Below, piece by piece: positions 33,541 through 42,218 of a stretch of 49,390 nt of DNA. This DNA comes from an uncultured Negativicutes bacterium. GTDB lineage: Bacteria; Bacillota; Negativicutes; Acidaminococcales; Acidaminococcaceae. The translations under genes were made by a program, and so were the position numbers. Position 1 is the stretch's first letter. Each line of letters begins with the position of its first letter. The notes under the pieces were generated by a model, which was given only the letters and a program-made list of their open reading frames with translations, searched no databases and was not told where the DNA came from. Where the stretch lies: the NCBI GenBank assembly GCA_947074185.1, contig CAMTOO010000005.1, positions 1-49,390 on the forward strand, written 5' to 3'.

Positions 33541-34584
33541 CTAAATTTTATTACAGATATCGATAAGTTCTTGACCTAATTTACCTGCATTTTTAACGAA
33601 AATATCTAAGCATGGTTTTGTAGCAGCTTGCCATTCTTTAAGATCAGATTCAGGCACTACATAAACTTCCATACCAGCTGCTTTTAATTTTTCAAGAGCA
33701 GCAGCATCTTCTGCTTTAGCATTTTTACGTAAATCATCGCGAACTTCATTAGCAGCTTCCATGAATGCTTTTTGTTGAGCAGCAGACATTTTAGCGAAAG
33801 ATTTATCATTCATTGCTAAGATAAATTCAGGATAAGCATGATTAGTAATAGTTAAATATTTAGTTACTTCAAACATTTTACGATCATACATTGCAGTAGT
33901 ACCAGAAGTTTGTCCATCAATAACACCACGTTGTAATGCCATGTAAACTTCACCACTACCCATTGTTACAGGAGAAGCGCCAAGAGCTTTGATTGTTTCA
34001 GAAGGCATTTCACCATAACCACGAATTTTTAAACCTGCAAAATCAGCTGGTTTTTTAATTTCTTTTTTATTATTAGCAAATTGTACGAAACCATAGTCAG
34101 CCCAGATAATAGGACGAACATTTTTTTGTGCCATTTCAGCAGCAAGTTTTTCACCTAAACCACCATCAATAGCTTTATCAACTTTTTCATAAGTTGGGAA
34201 TAAGAAAGGTACATCAAATACTTCCATCGCAGGAATTACAGAAGACCAACGACTTACACTGTTAAGACCCATATCAATACCACCGGACATAATAGCATCG
34301 TTCATGCTCTTATCATTGTAAAGTTGACCAGCTGGATAAACATCAATTTTAATGTTACCTTTAGTTTTTTCTTCAACTTTCTTAACAAAACTATCCACAC
34401 CTTTACCCAAAGGATGGGAAGAAGGAAGATGATAAGCAAGTTTATAAGTTAATTTTGCATCTTCTGCTGCAGCTGGTGTTGCAGCTTTCTTAGCACCGCC
34501 GCCACCGCAGCCTGCCATTGCAACCATACCACAAGCTAAAGCTGCAGCGATTGCTCTTTTGAATAATTTAGACCCCATTGTCAT
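33541..34584 (-). CDS. dctP: TRAP transporter solute-binding lipoprotein DctP
   Basis: About 347 aa. A lipoprotein signal peptide has its lipobox at MAGCGGGG, followed by an Ala/Pro linker and a DctP-family domain (LAYHLPSSHPLG, IKIDVYPAGQLYND, LKIRGYGEMP). The conserved arginine that usually binds the substrate carboxylate is in LKIRG. Anchoring by lipid in the periplasm suits a diderm Firmicute. ATG 34584 is best placed relative to GAGGTG; ATG 34590 is too close. Confidence 0.92.
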   Translation of the reverse strand: MTMGSKLFKRAIAAALACGMVAMAGCGGGGAKKAATPAAAEDAKLTYKLAYHLPSSHPLGKGVDSFVKKVEEKTKGNIKIDVYPAGQLYNDKSMNDAIMSGGIDMGLNSVSRWSSVIPAMEVFDVPFLFPTYEKVDKAIDGGLGEKLAAEMAQKNVRPIIWADYGFVQFANNKKEIKKPADFAGLKIRGYGEMPSETIKALGASPVTMGSGEVYMALQRGVIDGQTSGTTAMYDRKMFEVTKYLTITNHAYPEFILAMNDKSFAKMSAAQQKAFMEAANEVRDDLRKNAKAEDAAALEKLKAAGMEVYVVPESDLKEWQAATKPCLDIFVKNAGKLGQELIDICNKI

Positions 34585-34620
34585 GTTCATTCACCTCATA
34601 AAATTATTTTTGTTAATTAT

Positions 34621-35484
34621 TTATTTGTACGCCTTTTCAAGTTCAGCGTATTCATCAAGACCAATGTATTTATTGAAATCGCTAAAATGCATCATGCGAT
34701 CTTCATAACCTTTAGTAGTACCAGTTTCTTTAAGGATTGTCATAGCATCAGTAAATGCTTGCGTAACGATATAAAGAGAACTACAAGGCCAAAATACAAT
34801 TTTAAAGCCCATATCTTGCAAATCTTTAGATGTAAGGTTAGGAGTTTTACCACCTTCAATCATATTTGCAATCAAGATAGTATTAGGAAAAGACTTGGCA
34901 ATAATTTCAAGCTCATCCACATTTTGTGGAGCTTCAATAAATAATGCTTCTGCCCCACTTTGTAAATATTTTTTACCACGCTCAATAGCATCATCAAGGC
35001 CATTTACAGCTCTTGCATCAGTACGAGCAATTAAAAGTATATCTTTATCAACTATTGCATCAGAAGCTGCACGAAGTTTTTTGCAATGTTCATCCATTTC
35101 AATAACTTGTTTACCAGCCATGTGTCCGCAACGTTTAGGCCATACTTGATCTTCAAATAAAACCCCAGCAGCGCCAACTTTTTCATACTCTTGCATAGTG
35201 CGGCGTACGCTTAAAGCGTTACCATAACCAGTATCGCCATCTGCAATAACAGGAATATCAACTGCATCTACAATACCTTTTAAAGCTTGAGTCATTTCTG
35301 TCATGGATAAATACCCAACATCAGGTTGACCTAAGCGAGAGGCAGCAACACCATACCCACCCATTACCAGTGTTTTAAAACCAACACGTTCAGCAATCTT
35401 AGCTGTCAGTGCATCATAAACCCCAGGCAAAACTAGGATTTCATCTTTGCTTAATAGATCTCTTAAAAGCTTTCTCTGTTTCAT
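34621..35484 (-). CDS. Isocitrate lyase/PEP mutase-family C-C lyase
   Basis: 287 aa TIM-barrel enzyme. Hallmarks are LVLPGVYDALTA, MGGYGVAASRLG, the Mg-binding DGDTGYGN and the catalytic-loop cysteine in EDQVWPKRCGHMAG, which is typical of lyases rather than phosphonate mutases. Length and motifs fit methylisocitrate lyase, 2,3-dimethylmalate lyase or oxaloacetate/citramalate-type lyases. It is the first gene of an operon with a TRAP transporter and sits behind a leader with its own terminator. Likely role: cleavage of the carboxylic acid imported by the transporter. No methylcitrate synthase or dehydratase is nearby, so a propionate pathway is not supported. Confidence 0.8.
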   Translation of the reverse strand: MKQRKLLRDLLSKDEILVLPGVYDALTAKIAERVGFKTLVMGGYGVAASRLGQPDVGYLSMTEMTQALKGIVDAVDIPVIADGDTGYGNALSVRRTMQEYEKVGAAGVLFEDQVWPKRCGHMAGKQVIEMDEHCKKLRAASDAIVDKDILLIARTDARAVNGLDDAIERGKKYLQSGAEALFIEAPQNVDELEIIAKSFPNTILIANMIEGGKTPNLTSKDLQDMGFKIVFWPCSSLYIVTQAFTDAMTILKETGTTKGYEDRMMHFSDFNKYIGLDEYAELEKAYK

Positions 35485-35530
35485 GAATTTCCCCTCAAAT
35501 CTTTTTTCTTCCTGTAATAAGATTCACAAA

Positions 35531-35567
35531 ATAAAAACACCCTGCCGAATAAAGCATTCGACAGGGT
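35531..35567 (-). terminator. Intrinsic terminator in the lyase/TRAP operon leader
   Basis: Minus strand: strong stem ACCCTGTCGAAT / ATTCGGCAGGGT (one G-U pair) with a 5-nt loop and GTTTTTATTTT tail. It lies between the promoter at 35631-35659 and the lyase start codon. No gene upstream could own it, because the nearest gene upstream on this strand ends at 35769, before that promoter. It therefore acts as an attenuator. Confidence 0.85.
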
Positions 35568-35624
35568 ATATTAGCTACCAAATATATCCTACTAGCTCCA
35601 TTGCTGTAAAATCTTTTAACAGTT
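35568..35624 (-). promoter_or_regulatory. Leader segment with possible antiterminator and short ORF
   Basis: Between the predicted start (~35624) and the terminator, the RNA contains GGATATATTTGGTAGCTAATATACC. Its arms can pair with each other (GGATATATT / AATATACC), and the right arm overlaps the terminator base. GAGCTA and TAGCTA offer another pairing. A possible eight-codon frame (ATGGAGCTAGTAGG..., ending TAG) is present but lacks a good ribosome site. Confidence 0.4.
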
Positions 35625-35630
35625 GAAGAT

Positions 35631-35659
35631 AGTATATCAAAAACATTGCATAAAGTCAA
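35631..35659 (-). promoter_or_regulatory. Promoter of the lyase/TRAP operon
   Basis: Minus strand: -35 TTGACT (35654-35659), 17-nt spacer, -10 TATACT (35631-35636). Confidence 0.75.
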
Positions 35660-35768
35660 CGATTTGCGATAATTTTTTGGTGTTTTTTAGCATGCATGTA
35701 AGATTTAAAAAACTTTTGTCCACTACGCACAAACTTCATATATTTTATATAAAATTTCTAAGACAAAA

Positions 35769-37376
35769 TTATAATGAACTCATTACATCGTCTACATATT
35801 TCTTAATTTTTTCCATTTTCTTACGAATATCACCCGCTTTGTCCTTATCTTTAAGAACAACTTGTTCGATGCGAGTTCTGTAACGCATGTAATCTGCTTC
35901 AAAGGATTTAAGGTATTCACGAAGCAAGAGAACTTCTGGAACTTCTGAAACAATAGCAGATTCAGTGATTTTGTAATCATTACCACTTATTTCTGCTACA
36001 TCACCAAATTGAGGCACATAAGTCGCACAACCTAAGTTACGGTGCAAGATTTGGGAAAATTCTGTAGCTGCATCTAATTCACCATGAGTTACAAAAAAAG
36101 CTTTTGGTTTTACTGACATTTTCTCATACCAAGCAAGTAATTGATCTTTATCAGCATGAGCAGAGAAGCCTCTCATATTGTAAATAGTTGCTGCTACACT
36201 AATGGTCTCACCAAGAATTTTAATCTTCTTCACACCATCTAAAAGACGTCTACCTGTAGTTCCATCTGCTTGAAAACCTGCGAAAAGCACGCCGCATTCT
36301 GGGCGCCACAAGTTATGTTTCAAGTGATGTAAAATACGACCAGCATTTGCCATGCCACTTGCAGAAAGAATTATTTTAGGACCATCTATAGAGTTGATCA
36401 TTCTTGATTCTTCAGCAGTTGCAGTAAAGCGAACGTTCTTCATCGCATATAAGTTATTACCTTGAAGTTCAGTAATCGCTTTTGTTTCTTCATCGTATTC
36501 ATCTTTACTTTGTAAAGTAATACCTGTAACTTTAGTCGCCATAGGACTATCAATGTAAATAGGAATTTCAGGGATTAGTCCATGTTGTTGCATCTTTTGG
36601 AAATAGTAAAGAAGTACTTGAGTACGACCAACTGCGAAAGCTGGGATAATTAAATTACCGCCTCTTTCATACACTTCATTAACAATCTTCGCAAGATCTG
36701 CTTCTTTATCATAAACTTCGTGAACTCTATTACCGTAAGTAGATTCTGTAATAACAAAGTCTGCACCACTAATATTTTCCGGATCTTCAATAATAGGTTG
36801 ATTTGGTTGACCAACGTCACCAGTAAAGATTAACTTAGTATCTTTTCCATCTTCATGAACTTTTAATTCGATAACACTACTACCCAATATATGTCCTGCA
36901 ACTTTAAAGTTAACATTGATACCAGGATATACTTCAAATGGTTCATGAAACTCATGTACCATAAAATGATTTAGTGTTTCATAAGCATCATCAATAGAAT
37001 AAATAGGCGTTACAATATCCGCACCAGAACGTTGACCTTTACGATTAGCAGTTTCTGCATCCGATTCTTGGATATGCGCACTATCTGGTAAAAGAATAGT
37101 ACATAACTGTTGCGTAGATTTTGTGCAATGGATATTTCCACTAAACCCTTGCTTTACAAGTTTAGGTAAAAGTCCGCTATGATCTATATGAGCATGAGTC
37201 AAAATAACAGCATCAATTTCACCAGGATTAAAAAGAAATTCACGTTTGTTAAAATCTTCTACTACTTTGGAACCTTGGAACATACCACAGTCAACAAGCA
37301 ACTTTTTGCCATTAGCTTCCAGTAAATAACAAGAGCCCGTTACAATTCTAGTTGCACCTAAAAATGTCAGTTTCAT
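35769..37376 (-). CDS. Metallo-beta-lactamase fold beta-CASP ribonuclease-like protein
   Basis: About 535 aa. The MBL core shows HAHIDHSG (motif 2), GHILGSS, TGDVGQPNQP and ESTYGNR. The beta-CASP insertion and C-terminal RMBL part carry SASGMANAGRILHHL, GFSAHADKDQLLAWY and the final FFVTHGE. This arrangement is that of CPSF73-like RNA exo/endonucleases. There is no KH domain at the N-terminus, unlike archaeal CPSF1 proteins. ATG 37376 lies 6 nt from AGGAGG; ATG 37382 is too close. It follows recQ by 38 bp and is probably cotranscribed with it. Confidence 0.9.
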   Translation of the reverse strand: MKLTFLGATRIVTGSCYLLEANGKKLLVDCGMFQGSKVVEDFNKREFLFNPGEIDAVILTHAHIDHSGLLPKLVKQGFSGNIHCTKSTQQLCTILLPDSAHIQESDAETANRKGQRSGADIVTPIYSIDDAYETLNHFMVHEFHEPFEVYPGINVNFKVAGHILGSSVIELKVHEDGKDTKLIFTGDVGQPNQPIIEDPENISGADFVITESTYGNRVHEVYDKEADLAKIVNEVYERGGNLIIPAFAVGRTQVLLYYFQKMQQHGLIPEIPIYIDSPMATKVTGITLQSKDEYDEETKAITELQGNNLYAMKNVRFTATAEESRMINSIDGPKIILSASGMANAGRILHHLKHNLWRPECGVLFAGFQADGTTGRRLLDGVKKIKILGETISVAATIYNMRGFSAHADKDQLLAWYEKMSVKPKAFFVTHGELDAATEFSQILHRNLGCATYVPQFGDVAEISGNDYKITESAIVSEVPEVLLLREYLKSFEADYMRYRTRIEQVVLKDKDKAGDIRKKMEKIKKYVDDVMSSL

Positions 37377-37414
37377 AAGCATCCTCCTAAAAAGTCATAT
37401 ACTATTTATATTCG

Positions 37415-38647
37415 TTAAATATTCTTGATTCCCTGCATATAAAACATTTCTTTAAATAGTTGCCAATGACTTTTTTCTAAACAATTACTACAGTTTTCGC
37501 AATTAACATGAGGCTGATTTTCGCCGAAATAATTTAAGATATACTCTCTTAAACATTGATGAGTATTGCAATAATCCCACATAGCCTCTAATAATCTAAG
37601 CTTAGGCAAATTATCTTTCAACAATAACTGATGAATGTTTTTATCCGCATGGGAATACAAGATTAAGCAATAAGCTTTTTCTCCATCACGCCCTGCCCTG
37701 CCTGCTTCTTGGTAATACCCTTCCAACGACGAAGGCATATTATAGTGAATAACAAAAGCTACATCACTTTTATCAATACCCATACCAAAAGCATTAGTCG
37801 CAACTACAACCTTCACCTCTCCAGCAAGAAAAGCCTCTTGATTAGCCTTTCTTTCCGCAGGCGAAAGACCTGCATGGTATCTTAACGCCCTGTAACCATG
37901 CTCTTTCAAAAACCTCGTCACATCTTCTACGAGTTTTCTTGTGGCGCAATAAATAACACCACTTTGGCCAACATGACTTTCTAACGCACTAATCAGAGCC
38001 CTATTTTTCCTCTTCGAATATCTAACTCCAAGATTCAAATTCGGTCTATCAAAACTGCGCACAATAAATCGCGGGTTCTCCATGTGTAAGGAATTCACCA
38101 TATCCTGCCTCACAAAAGGAGTGGCCGTTGCAGTAAAAGCTGCATATAAAGGTTTCCTAGGCAACTGTTCCAGAAACTTAGGAATATTACCATAATGAGG
38201 TCTAAAATCGTGTCCCCACTGAGACACGCAATGAGCTTCATCTACAATTAACATACTAATGTTATTCTTCTTCGCAAATTTTACAAAGAGCCTATTAGAC
38301 AATCTCTCTGGTGAAGTATAGAGAATCTTATACTTACCATTTATAGTATCGTAAAGACTTTTACCATAGGTATTGTTACCCATACTGCTATCAACGCAAA
38401 CAGCTGGTATCCCCTTTTCCTGCAAATGCGCCACTTGATCATGCATAAGAGAAATAAGTGGCGAAACAACTATCGTTAAGCCTTCTTGCATTAATGCAGG
38501 CACTTGAAAACAAATACTTTTACCTGCACCAGTTGGTAAAATAGCAACGGTATCTTTACCACTTAAAATACTTTCTATCACATCACCTTGCCCTTCTCTA
38601 AATTCATCATACCCAAAATACTTTTTCAGAATTTCTTCCTTATTCAT
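37415..38647 (-). CDS. recQ: RecQ-family ATP-dependent DNA helicase, short form
   Basis: 3'-5' DNA helicase, 410 aa, compared with about 600 in full-length RecQ. Visible are the RecQ motif 0 (GYDEFREGQGDVIESIL), Walker A LPTGAGKSICFQ, DEAHCVSQWGHDFRP, TATATP and the motif VI QEAGRAGRDG. A zinc-binding segment follows with Cys residues in CNTHQCLREYIL and NCENCSNC. The protein stops right after it, lacking the winged-helix and HRDC domains. Short RecQs of this kind are known in Firmicutes. The ATG is preceded by GGGG. Confidence 0.93.
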   Translation of the reverse strand: MNKEEILKKYFGYDEFREGQGDVIESILSGKDTVAILPTGAGKSICFQVPALMQEGLTIVVSPLISLMHDQVAHLQEKGIPAVCVDSSMGNNTYGKSLYDTINGKYKILYTSPERLSNRLFVKFAKKNNISMLIVDEAHCVSQWGHDFRPHYGNIPKFLEQLPRKPLYAAFTATATPFVRQDMVNSLHMENPRFIVRSFDRPNLNLGVRYSKRKNRALISALESHVGQSGVIYCATRKLVEDVTRFLKEHGYRALRYHAGLSPAERKANQEAFLAGEVKVVVATNAFGMGIDKSDVAFVIHYNMPSSLEGYYQEAGRAGRDGEKAYCLILYSHADKNIHQLLLKDNLPKLRLLEAMWDYCNTHQCLREYILNYFGENQPHVNCENCSNCLEKSHWQLFKEMFYMQGIKNI

Positions 38648-38663
38648 TTTCCCCTTTTCACCT

Positions 38664-38708
38664 CAAAAAAAACAAGCCTAGCGTGCAAGTCGTTGCAGAT
38701 AGGCTTGT
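38664..38708 (-). terminator. Intrinsic terminator after nth
   Basis: Minus strand: stem ACAAGCCTA / TAGGCTTGT with inner TGCAA/TTGCA pairing, then eight T. It separates nth from recQ, so recQ either has a promoter of its own that I cannot see or depends on read-through. Confidence 0.85.
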
Positions 38709-38722
38709 AGTTAGTGTTTTCT

Positions 38723-39358
38723 TTATTCGAAATTTTTATCTTTATAAGGGCATTTTTCTAGTAGGACACATCCCTTACATATTGGTTTACGAGCTTTACA
38801 TACTAAGCGTCCGTGCCAGATAAGCCAGTGATGAGCATCGCTCCATTTGGCTTTTGGTATTGCCTTTTGCAAATCCTTCTCCGTTGCAAGAGGATCAGCA
38901 CCTTTAGACAATCCCAAACGATGAGACACTCTAAATACATGAGTATCTACCGCAATAGCAGGAATATTGAAGATAATACTAGCAATAACATTAGCAGTCT
39001 TTTTCCCTACACCAGGAAGTTTCATTAGAGTTTCTACATTATCAGGAATCTTACCATTAAACTCGTTGATTAGCATATGGCACATTCCCAAAAGGTTCTT
39101 CGCTTTAGCTCGGAACAAACCGCAATCTCTAATTTCTTTTTCCATCTGAGCTTGAGTTAGCTTACCCATCTTTTCCGGTGTATTTAACCTAGGAAAAATA
39201 CGGGCAGTGATTTTATTAACACGCTCATCAGTACATTGAGCAGACATAATTACAGCTACTAGTAGTTCAAAAGGCGTATTGTAATTAAGCGCCGTCTTAG
39301 TATTTTTGTACTCATTTTCCAAACAGGCTAGTATAGCCTCTCGTGTAACCTTGTTCAT
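38723..39358 (-). CDS. nth: Endonuclease III
   Basis: Base-excision repair DNA glycosylase/AP lyase for oxidised pyrimidines, 211 aa. The helix-hairpin-helix LMKLPGVGKKTANVIAS contains the catalytic lysine, with the catalytic Asp in AIAVDTHVFRV. The C-terminal [4Fe-4S] cluster ligands show the standard C-x6-C-x2-C-x5-C spacing (CKARKPICKGCVLLEKC). It begins 15 bp after the DUF711 gene. Confidence 0.96.
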   Translation of the reverse strand: MNKVTREAILACLENEYKNTKTALNYNTPFELLVAVIMSAQCTDERVNKITARIFPRLNTPEKMGKLTQAQMEKEIRDCGLFRAKAKNLLGMCHMLINEFNGKIPDNVETLMKLPGVGKKTANVIASIIFNIPAIAVDTHVFRVSHRLGLSKGADPLATEKDLQKAIPKAKWSDAHHWLIWHGRLVCKARKPICKGCVLLEKCPYKDKNFE

Positions 39359-39373
39359 TCTAAACCTTTATGA

Positions 39374-40738
39374 CTAATTAGTCAAGCTACGAACAGGTGC
39401 AGGAATGCGACCTCCACGAGCAATGAATTCATCAGCTTTAAATTTACTTACAGCGATAATAGGCGCATAGCCTAGCAAACCGCCAAATTCAACAGTTTCG
39501 CCAATACCTTTACCAGGAACAGGAATCAAACGAACTGCTGTAGTTTTATTATTAATCATACCAATAGCCGCTTCATCTGCAATAATAGCAGAAATAGTTG
39601 CAGCAGAAGTATCACCAGGAATAGCAATCATATCTAGACCTACAGAACATACGCAAGTCATCGCTTCAAGTTTATCTAAAGATAAGCTACCACATTCTAC
39701 CGCAGCAATCATACCAGCATCTTCACTTACTGGAATAAACGCGCCAGAAAGACCACCTACATAACTAGATGCCATAAGTCCGCCCTTTTTAACAGCGTCA
39801 TTAAGCATAGCAAGTGTAGCAGTAGTACCAGGGCAACCACAACTTTCAAGACCAATTTCCTCTAATATATGAGCAACACTATCACCCACTGCAGGCGTAG
39901 GAGCAAGAGAAAGATCGATTATACCAAATTGAGTATCAAGTCTTTTTGCAGCTTCTTGAGCCACAAGTTGACCAACACGAGTAATTTTAAAAGCAGTCTT
40001 TTTAATAGTTTCAGCAACTGCACCCATATCTTGGCCACGTACATTTTCAAGAGCTTTTTTAACAACACCAGGACCACTTACACCAACATTAATTACAGTT
40101 TCAGGTTCAGTGACACCATGGAAAGCACCAGCCATAAAAGGATTATCTGGGACTGCATTACAGAATACAACTAGTTTAGCGCAACCAATCGCATCATTAG
40201 CAGCAGTTAAATCAGCTGTTTGTTTAATAATACGCCCCATTTCAGCAACAGCATCCATGTTGATACCGCTTTTTGTAGAACCAACGCTTACAGAAGAGCA
40301 CACAACATTAGTAGTCGCAAGAGCTTCAGGAATAGAAGCAATTAAATTACGATCGCCTTTAGTATAACCCTTATCTACAAGAGCACTAAATCCGCCAATG
40401 AAGTTAACACCAACTTCTGCAGCAGCTCTATCAAGAGCCTTTGCAAGAGGAACATAACTAGACGCATCGCAACTTTCCCCTACCATAGAAATAGGAGTAA
40501 CAGAGATACGTTTATTAATAATAGGAACACCAAGTTCTGCTTCAAGCTCCTCGCCAACTTTCACAAGGTTCGCAGCTTTCTTAGTGATTTTGTCATAAAT
40601 TTTATCGGCAGTCACATTGATGTCAGAATGACCGCAGTCTCTCAAACTGATGCCCATAGTGATGGTTCGCACATCAAGTTTGTTTTTTGTAATCATCTTT
40701 GTGGTCTCTAAAACATCTTTAATTGTGAAAAAAGACAT
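39374..40738 (-). CDS. PFL family protein (DUF711/UPF0210)
   Basis: 454 aa, the usual length for this family, which has a known fold but no settled function. Recognisable segments are [40 protein letters not shown] and the C-terminal [17 protein letters not shown]. It is almost always adjacent to a small ACT-domain protein, as here (12 bp apart), suggesting amino-acid-responsive partners. GGGGGATA upstream of the ATG. Confidence 0.9.
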   Translation of the reverse strand: MSFFTIKDVLETTKMITKNKLDVRTITMGISLRDCGHSDINVTADKIYDKITKKAANLVKVGEELEAELGVPIINKRISVTPISMVGESCDASSYVPLAKALDRAAAEVGVNFIGGFSALVDKGYTKGDRNLIASIPEALATTNVVCSSVSVGSTKSGINMDAVAEMGRIIKQTADLTAANDAIGCAKLVVFCNAVPDNPFMAGAFHGVTEPETVINVGVSGPGVVKKALENVRGQDMGAVAETIKKTAFKITRVGQLVAQEAAKRLDTQFGIIDLSLAPTPAVGDSVAHILEEIGLESCGCPGTTATLAMLNDAVKKGGLMASSYVGGLSGAFIPVSEDAGMIAAVECGSLSLDKLEAMTCVCSVGLDMIAIPGDTSAATISAIIADEAAIGMINNKTTAVRLIPVPGKGIGETVEFGGLLGYAPIIAVSKFKADEFIARGGRIPAPVRSLTN

Positions 40739-40750
40739 TACATTATCCCC

Positions 40751-41020
40751 CTATACACGGTGCATAGTAGCAAAGATTTCTTCACTTTGCACACGAATTT
40801 CTACACCAATTTCTTCAGACATTTCATTAAAAATTTTCTTCAAAGCAAGAAGATCAACTTTTGATTCAGACATGTCTGCAATAAGCACCATGTTAAAGAA
40901 ACCTTCCATGATATTTTGGTTAATGTTAAGAATGTTAACACCAGCATTAGCAAGAGCATTACTTACCTTTGCAATAATACCTACTTTGTCTTTTCCGACG
41001 ATAGTTAAAACAATACGCAT
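40751..41020 (-). CDS. ACT domain protein (UPF0237)
   Basis: 89 aa. A single ACT-like domain starting IVLTIVGKDKVGIIAKVSNAL, with NILNINQNIMEG, resembling the GcvR-type regulatory modules. It is presumed to bind an amino acid and regulate its DUF711 partner; direct function unknown. The preferred ATG 41020 is preceded by GGGAGG; the frame is open for 21 codons upstream but without a ribosome site, and that part lies over the promoter. Confidence 0.9.
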   Translation of the reverse strand: MRIVLTIVGKDKVGIIAKVSNALANAGVNILNINQNIMEGFFNMVLIADMSESKVDLLALKKIFNEMSEEIGVEIRVQSEEIFATMHRV

Positions 41021-41059
41021 AATTATGCCTCCCTCTTTAGTCAACATTGACACCTTATT

Positions 41060-41068
41060 ATTGTACCA
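41060..41068 (-). promoter_or_regulatory. Extended -10 promoter of the ACT/DUF711 operon
   Basis: Minus strand TGGTACAAT: an extended -10 (TGn) with -10 TACAAT at 41060-41065. No strong -35 is seen, as often with extended -10 promoters. Confidence 0.5.
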
Positions 41069-41111
41069 TAAAAATTTTACCAATGCAGAATATTTTTTGT
41101 ATCGAATGAAA

Positions 41112-41142
41112 CAAAAAAGAGAGATACCGTAATATCTCTCTT
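41112..41142 (-). terminator. Intrinsic terminator after the BamE-like trio
   Basis: Minus strand: stem AAGAGAGATA / TATCTCTCTT with a 6-nt loop, then TTTTTTG. Confidence 0.85.
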
Positions 41143-41153
41143 AAGATTTAATA

Positions 41154-41663
41154 TCAACCCATACCACTGTACAAACTAATGCTTTGAATAATACCTTTAG
41201 CATTTATTTCAAAAAGCAATGTTCCCGCCATGCTGTTAGCTTCATAAATGTAGTTTTCATGACCTATAAAGCGAGTTTTATCAATTGTAACTCTGTCAGG
41301 CTCACCCATAGCTTTTATTATAGCAGCTTTCTTCTGTCCAACAGCAAGACCTTTAGCTGTTTTGTACTCCGGAGAAACGCTTTTTATATAAAGTACCACG
41401 CCATCATCGCCTGTACATTCTACACACATTTCTTCAAGATCAACATTAAGCCCGCTATACATCATAGTTTTCCATCCAGGATTATCAATACTATATTGCG
41501 TTATTTTTCCAGGCTCTCCTAGCTGTTTAATTACTTGCTTGGTTTTCATTAACAATTTTACACCACCAAGACTCTCATCTTTAAGCCAAAAGTCAGCAGC
41601 ACTAGCAACACTCATTTGCATTACCATAAATAACATTGAAACTAATAGTACTATCCTCTTCAT
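41154..41663 (-). CDS. Secreted protein with two BamE/SmpA-like repeats (paralogue C)
   Basis: 169 aa with a Sec signal peptide cleaved near ASAA-DFW (~residue 23). The mature part has two similar halves: SLGGVKLLMKTKQVIKQLGEPGKI and KGLAVGQKKAAIIKAMGEPDRVT. This G-x-x-(h)G-x6-(h)hhxxhGxPD pattern is that of small outer-membrane lipoprotein-like folds (BamE/SmpA-like), but without a lipobox. A short CVEC pair may form a disulfide or bind metal. It is the third of three paralogues on one strand. Role unknown, probably periplasmic. Confidence 0.75.
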   Translation of the reverse strand: MKRIVLLVSMLFMVMQMSVASAADFWLKDESLGGVKLLMKTKQVIKQLGEPGKITQYSIDNPGWKTMMYSGLNVDLEEMCVECTGDDGVVLYIKSVSPEYKTAKGLAVGQKKAAIIKAMGEPDRVTIDKTRFIGHENYIYEANSMAGTLLFEINAKGIIQSISLYSGMG

Positions 41664-41693
41664 ATAATCACTCCTTTATATCAAGAACTTCAA

Positions 41694-42203
41694 TTAACCA
41701 TTTTCACCCCATTGACCTTTACCAATTGCAACCTCAACTACTTTGCCATTAGGGCCAACCTCAAAATACATATATTTATCACCACTTGCATTTTGATAAA
41801 CATGTTGCACAAGATCGGTATCCCTTCCTGGCACAGATATTTTTTCACTAGGTTCACCCATTAGCTTCAATGCATCTGCAGCCTTCATGCCAGCATATAA
41901 GCCTTGTGAAGTTTTGTGACTTGGGTCATTACTAGTAAAAGAATCAGTTAAATATTCGTGCCCTTTTTTAACAAAAGTAAAATAACAATTTTCGTATTGA
42001 ACCATTTTGAAATCAGTTCCCTCAATTTTATAATCTATTACTTTTTGAGGATTGCCATAACGACTTTGAATTATTTTATAAGTATCGCCAAGTTTTATAT
42101 TATCAATAGATATATTATCTACATCAATTACATTAGCAGCACTAGCAACATTTAGTTGAAAAGCCATAAGCATCGTCAAAACTAATAGTAATATCCTCTT
42201 CAT
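41694..42203 (-). CDS. Secreted protein with two BamE/SmpA-like repeats (paralogue B)
   Basis: 169 aa. The signal peptide (MKRILLLVLTMLMAFQLNVA) is nearly the same as in paralogue C. Repeats: DNIKLGDTYKIIQSRYGNPQKV and QGLYAGMKAADALKLMGEPSEKI. The sequence between repeats (YLTDSFTSNDPSHKT) differs from its neighbours. The end is Gly/Lys-rich. It lies 15 bp downstream of paralogue A and 30 bp upstream of C, so one transcript likely carries all three. No homologous function recognised. Confidence 0.75.
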   Translation of the reverse strand: MKRILLLVLTMLMAFQLNVASAANVIDVDNISIDNIKLGDTYKIIQSRYGNPQKVIDYKIEGTDFKMVQYENCYFTFVKKGHEYLTDSFTSNDPSHKTSQGLYAGMKAADALKLMGEPSEKISVPGRDTDLVQHVYQNASGDKYMYFEVGPNGKVVEVAIGKGQWGENG

Positions 42204-42218
42204 ATTCTCAATCCCTTT

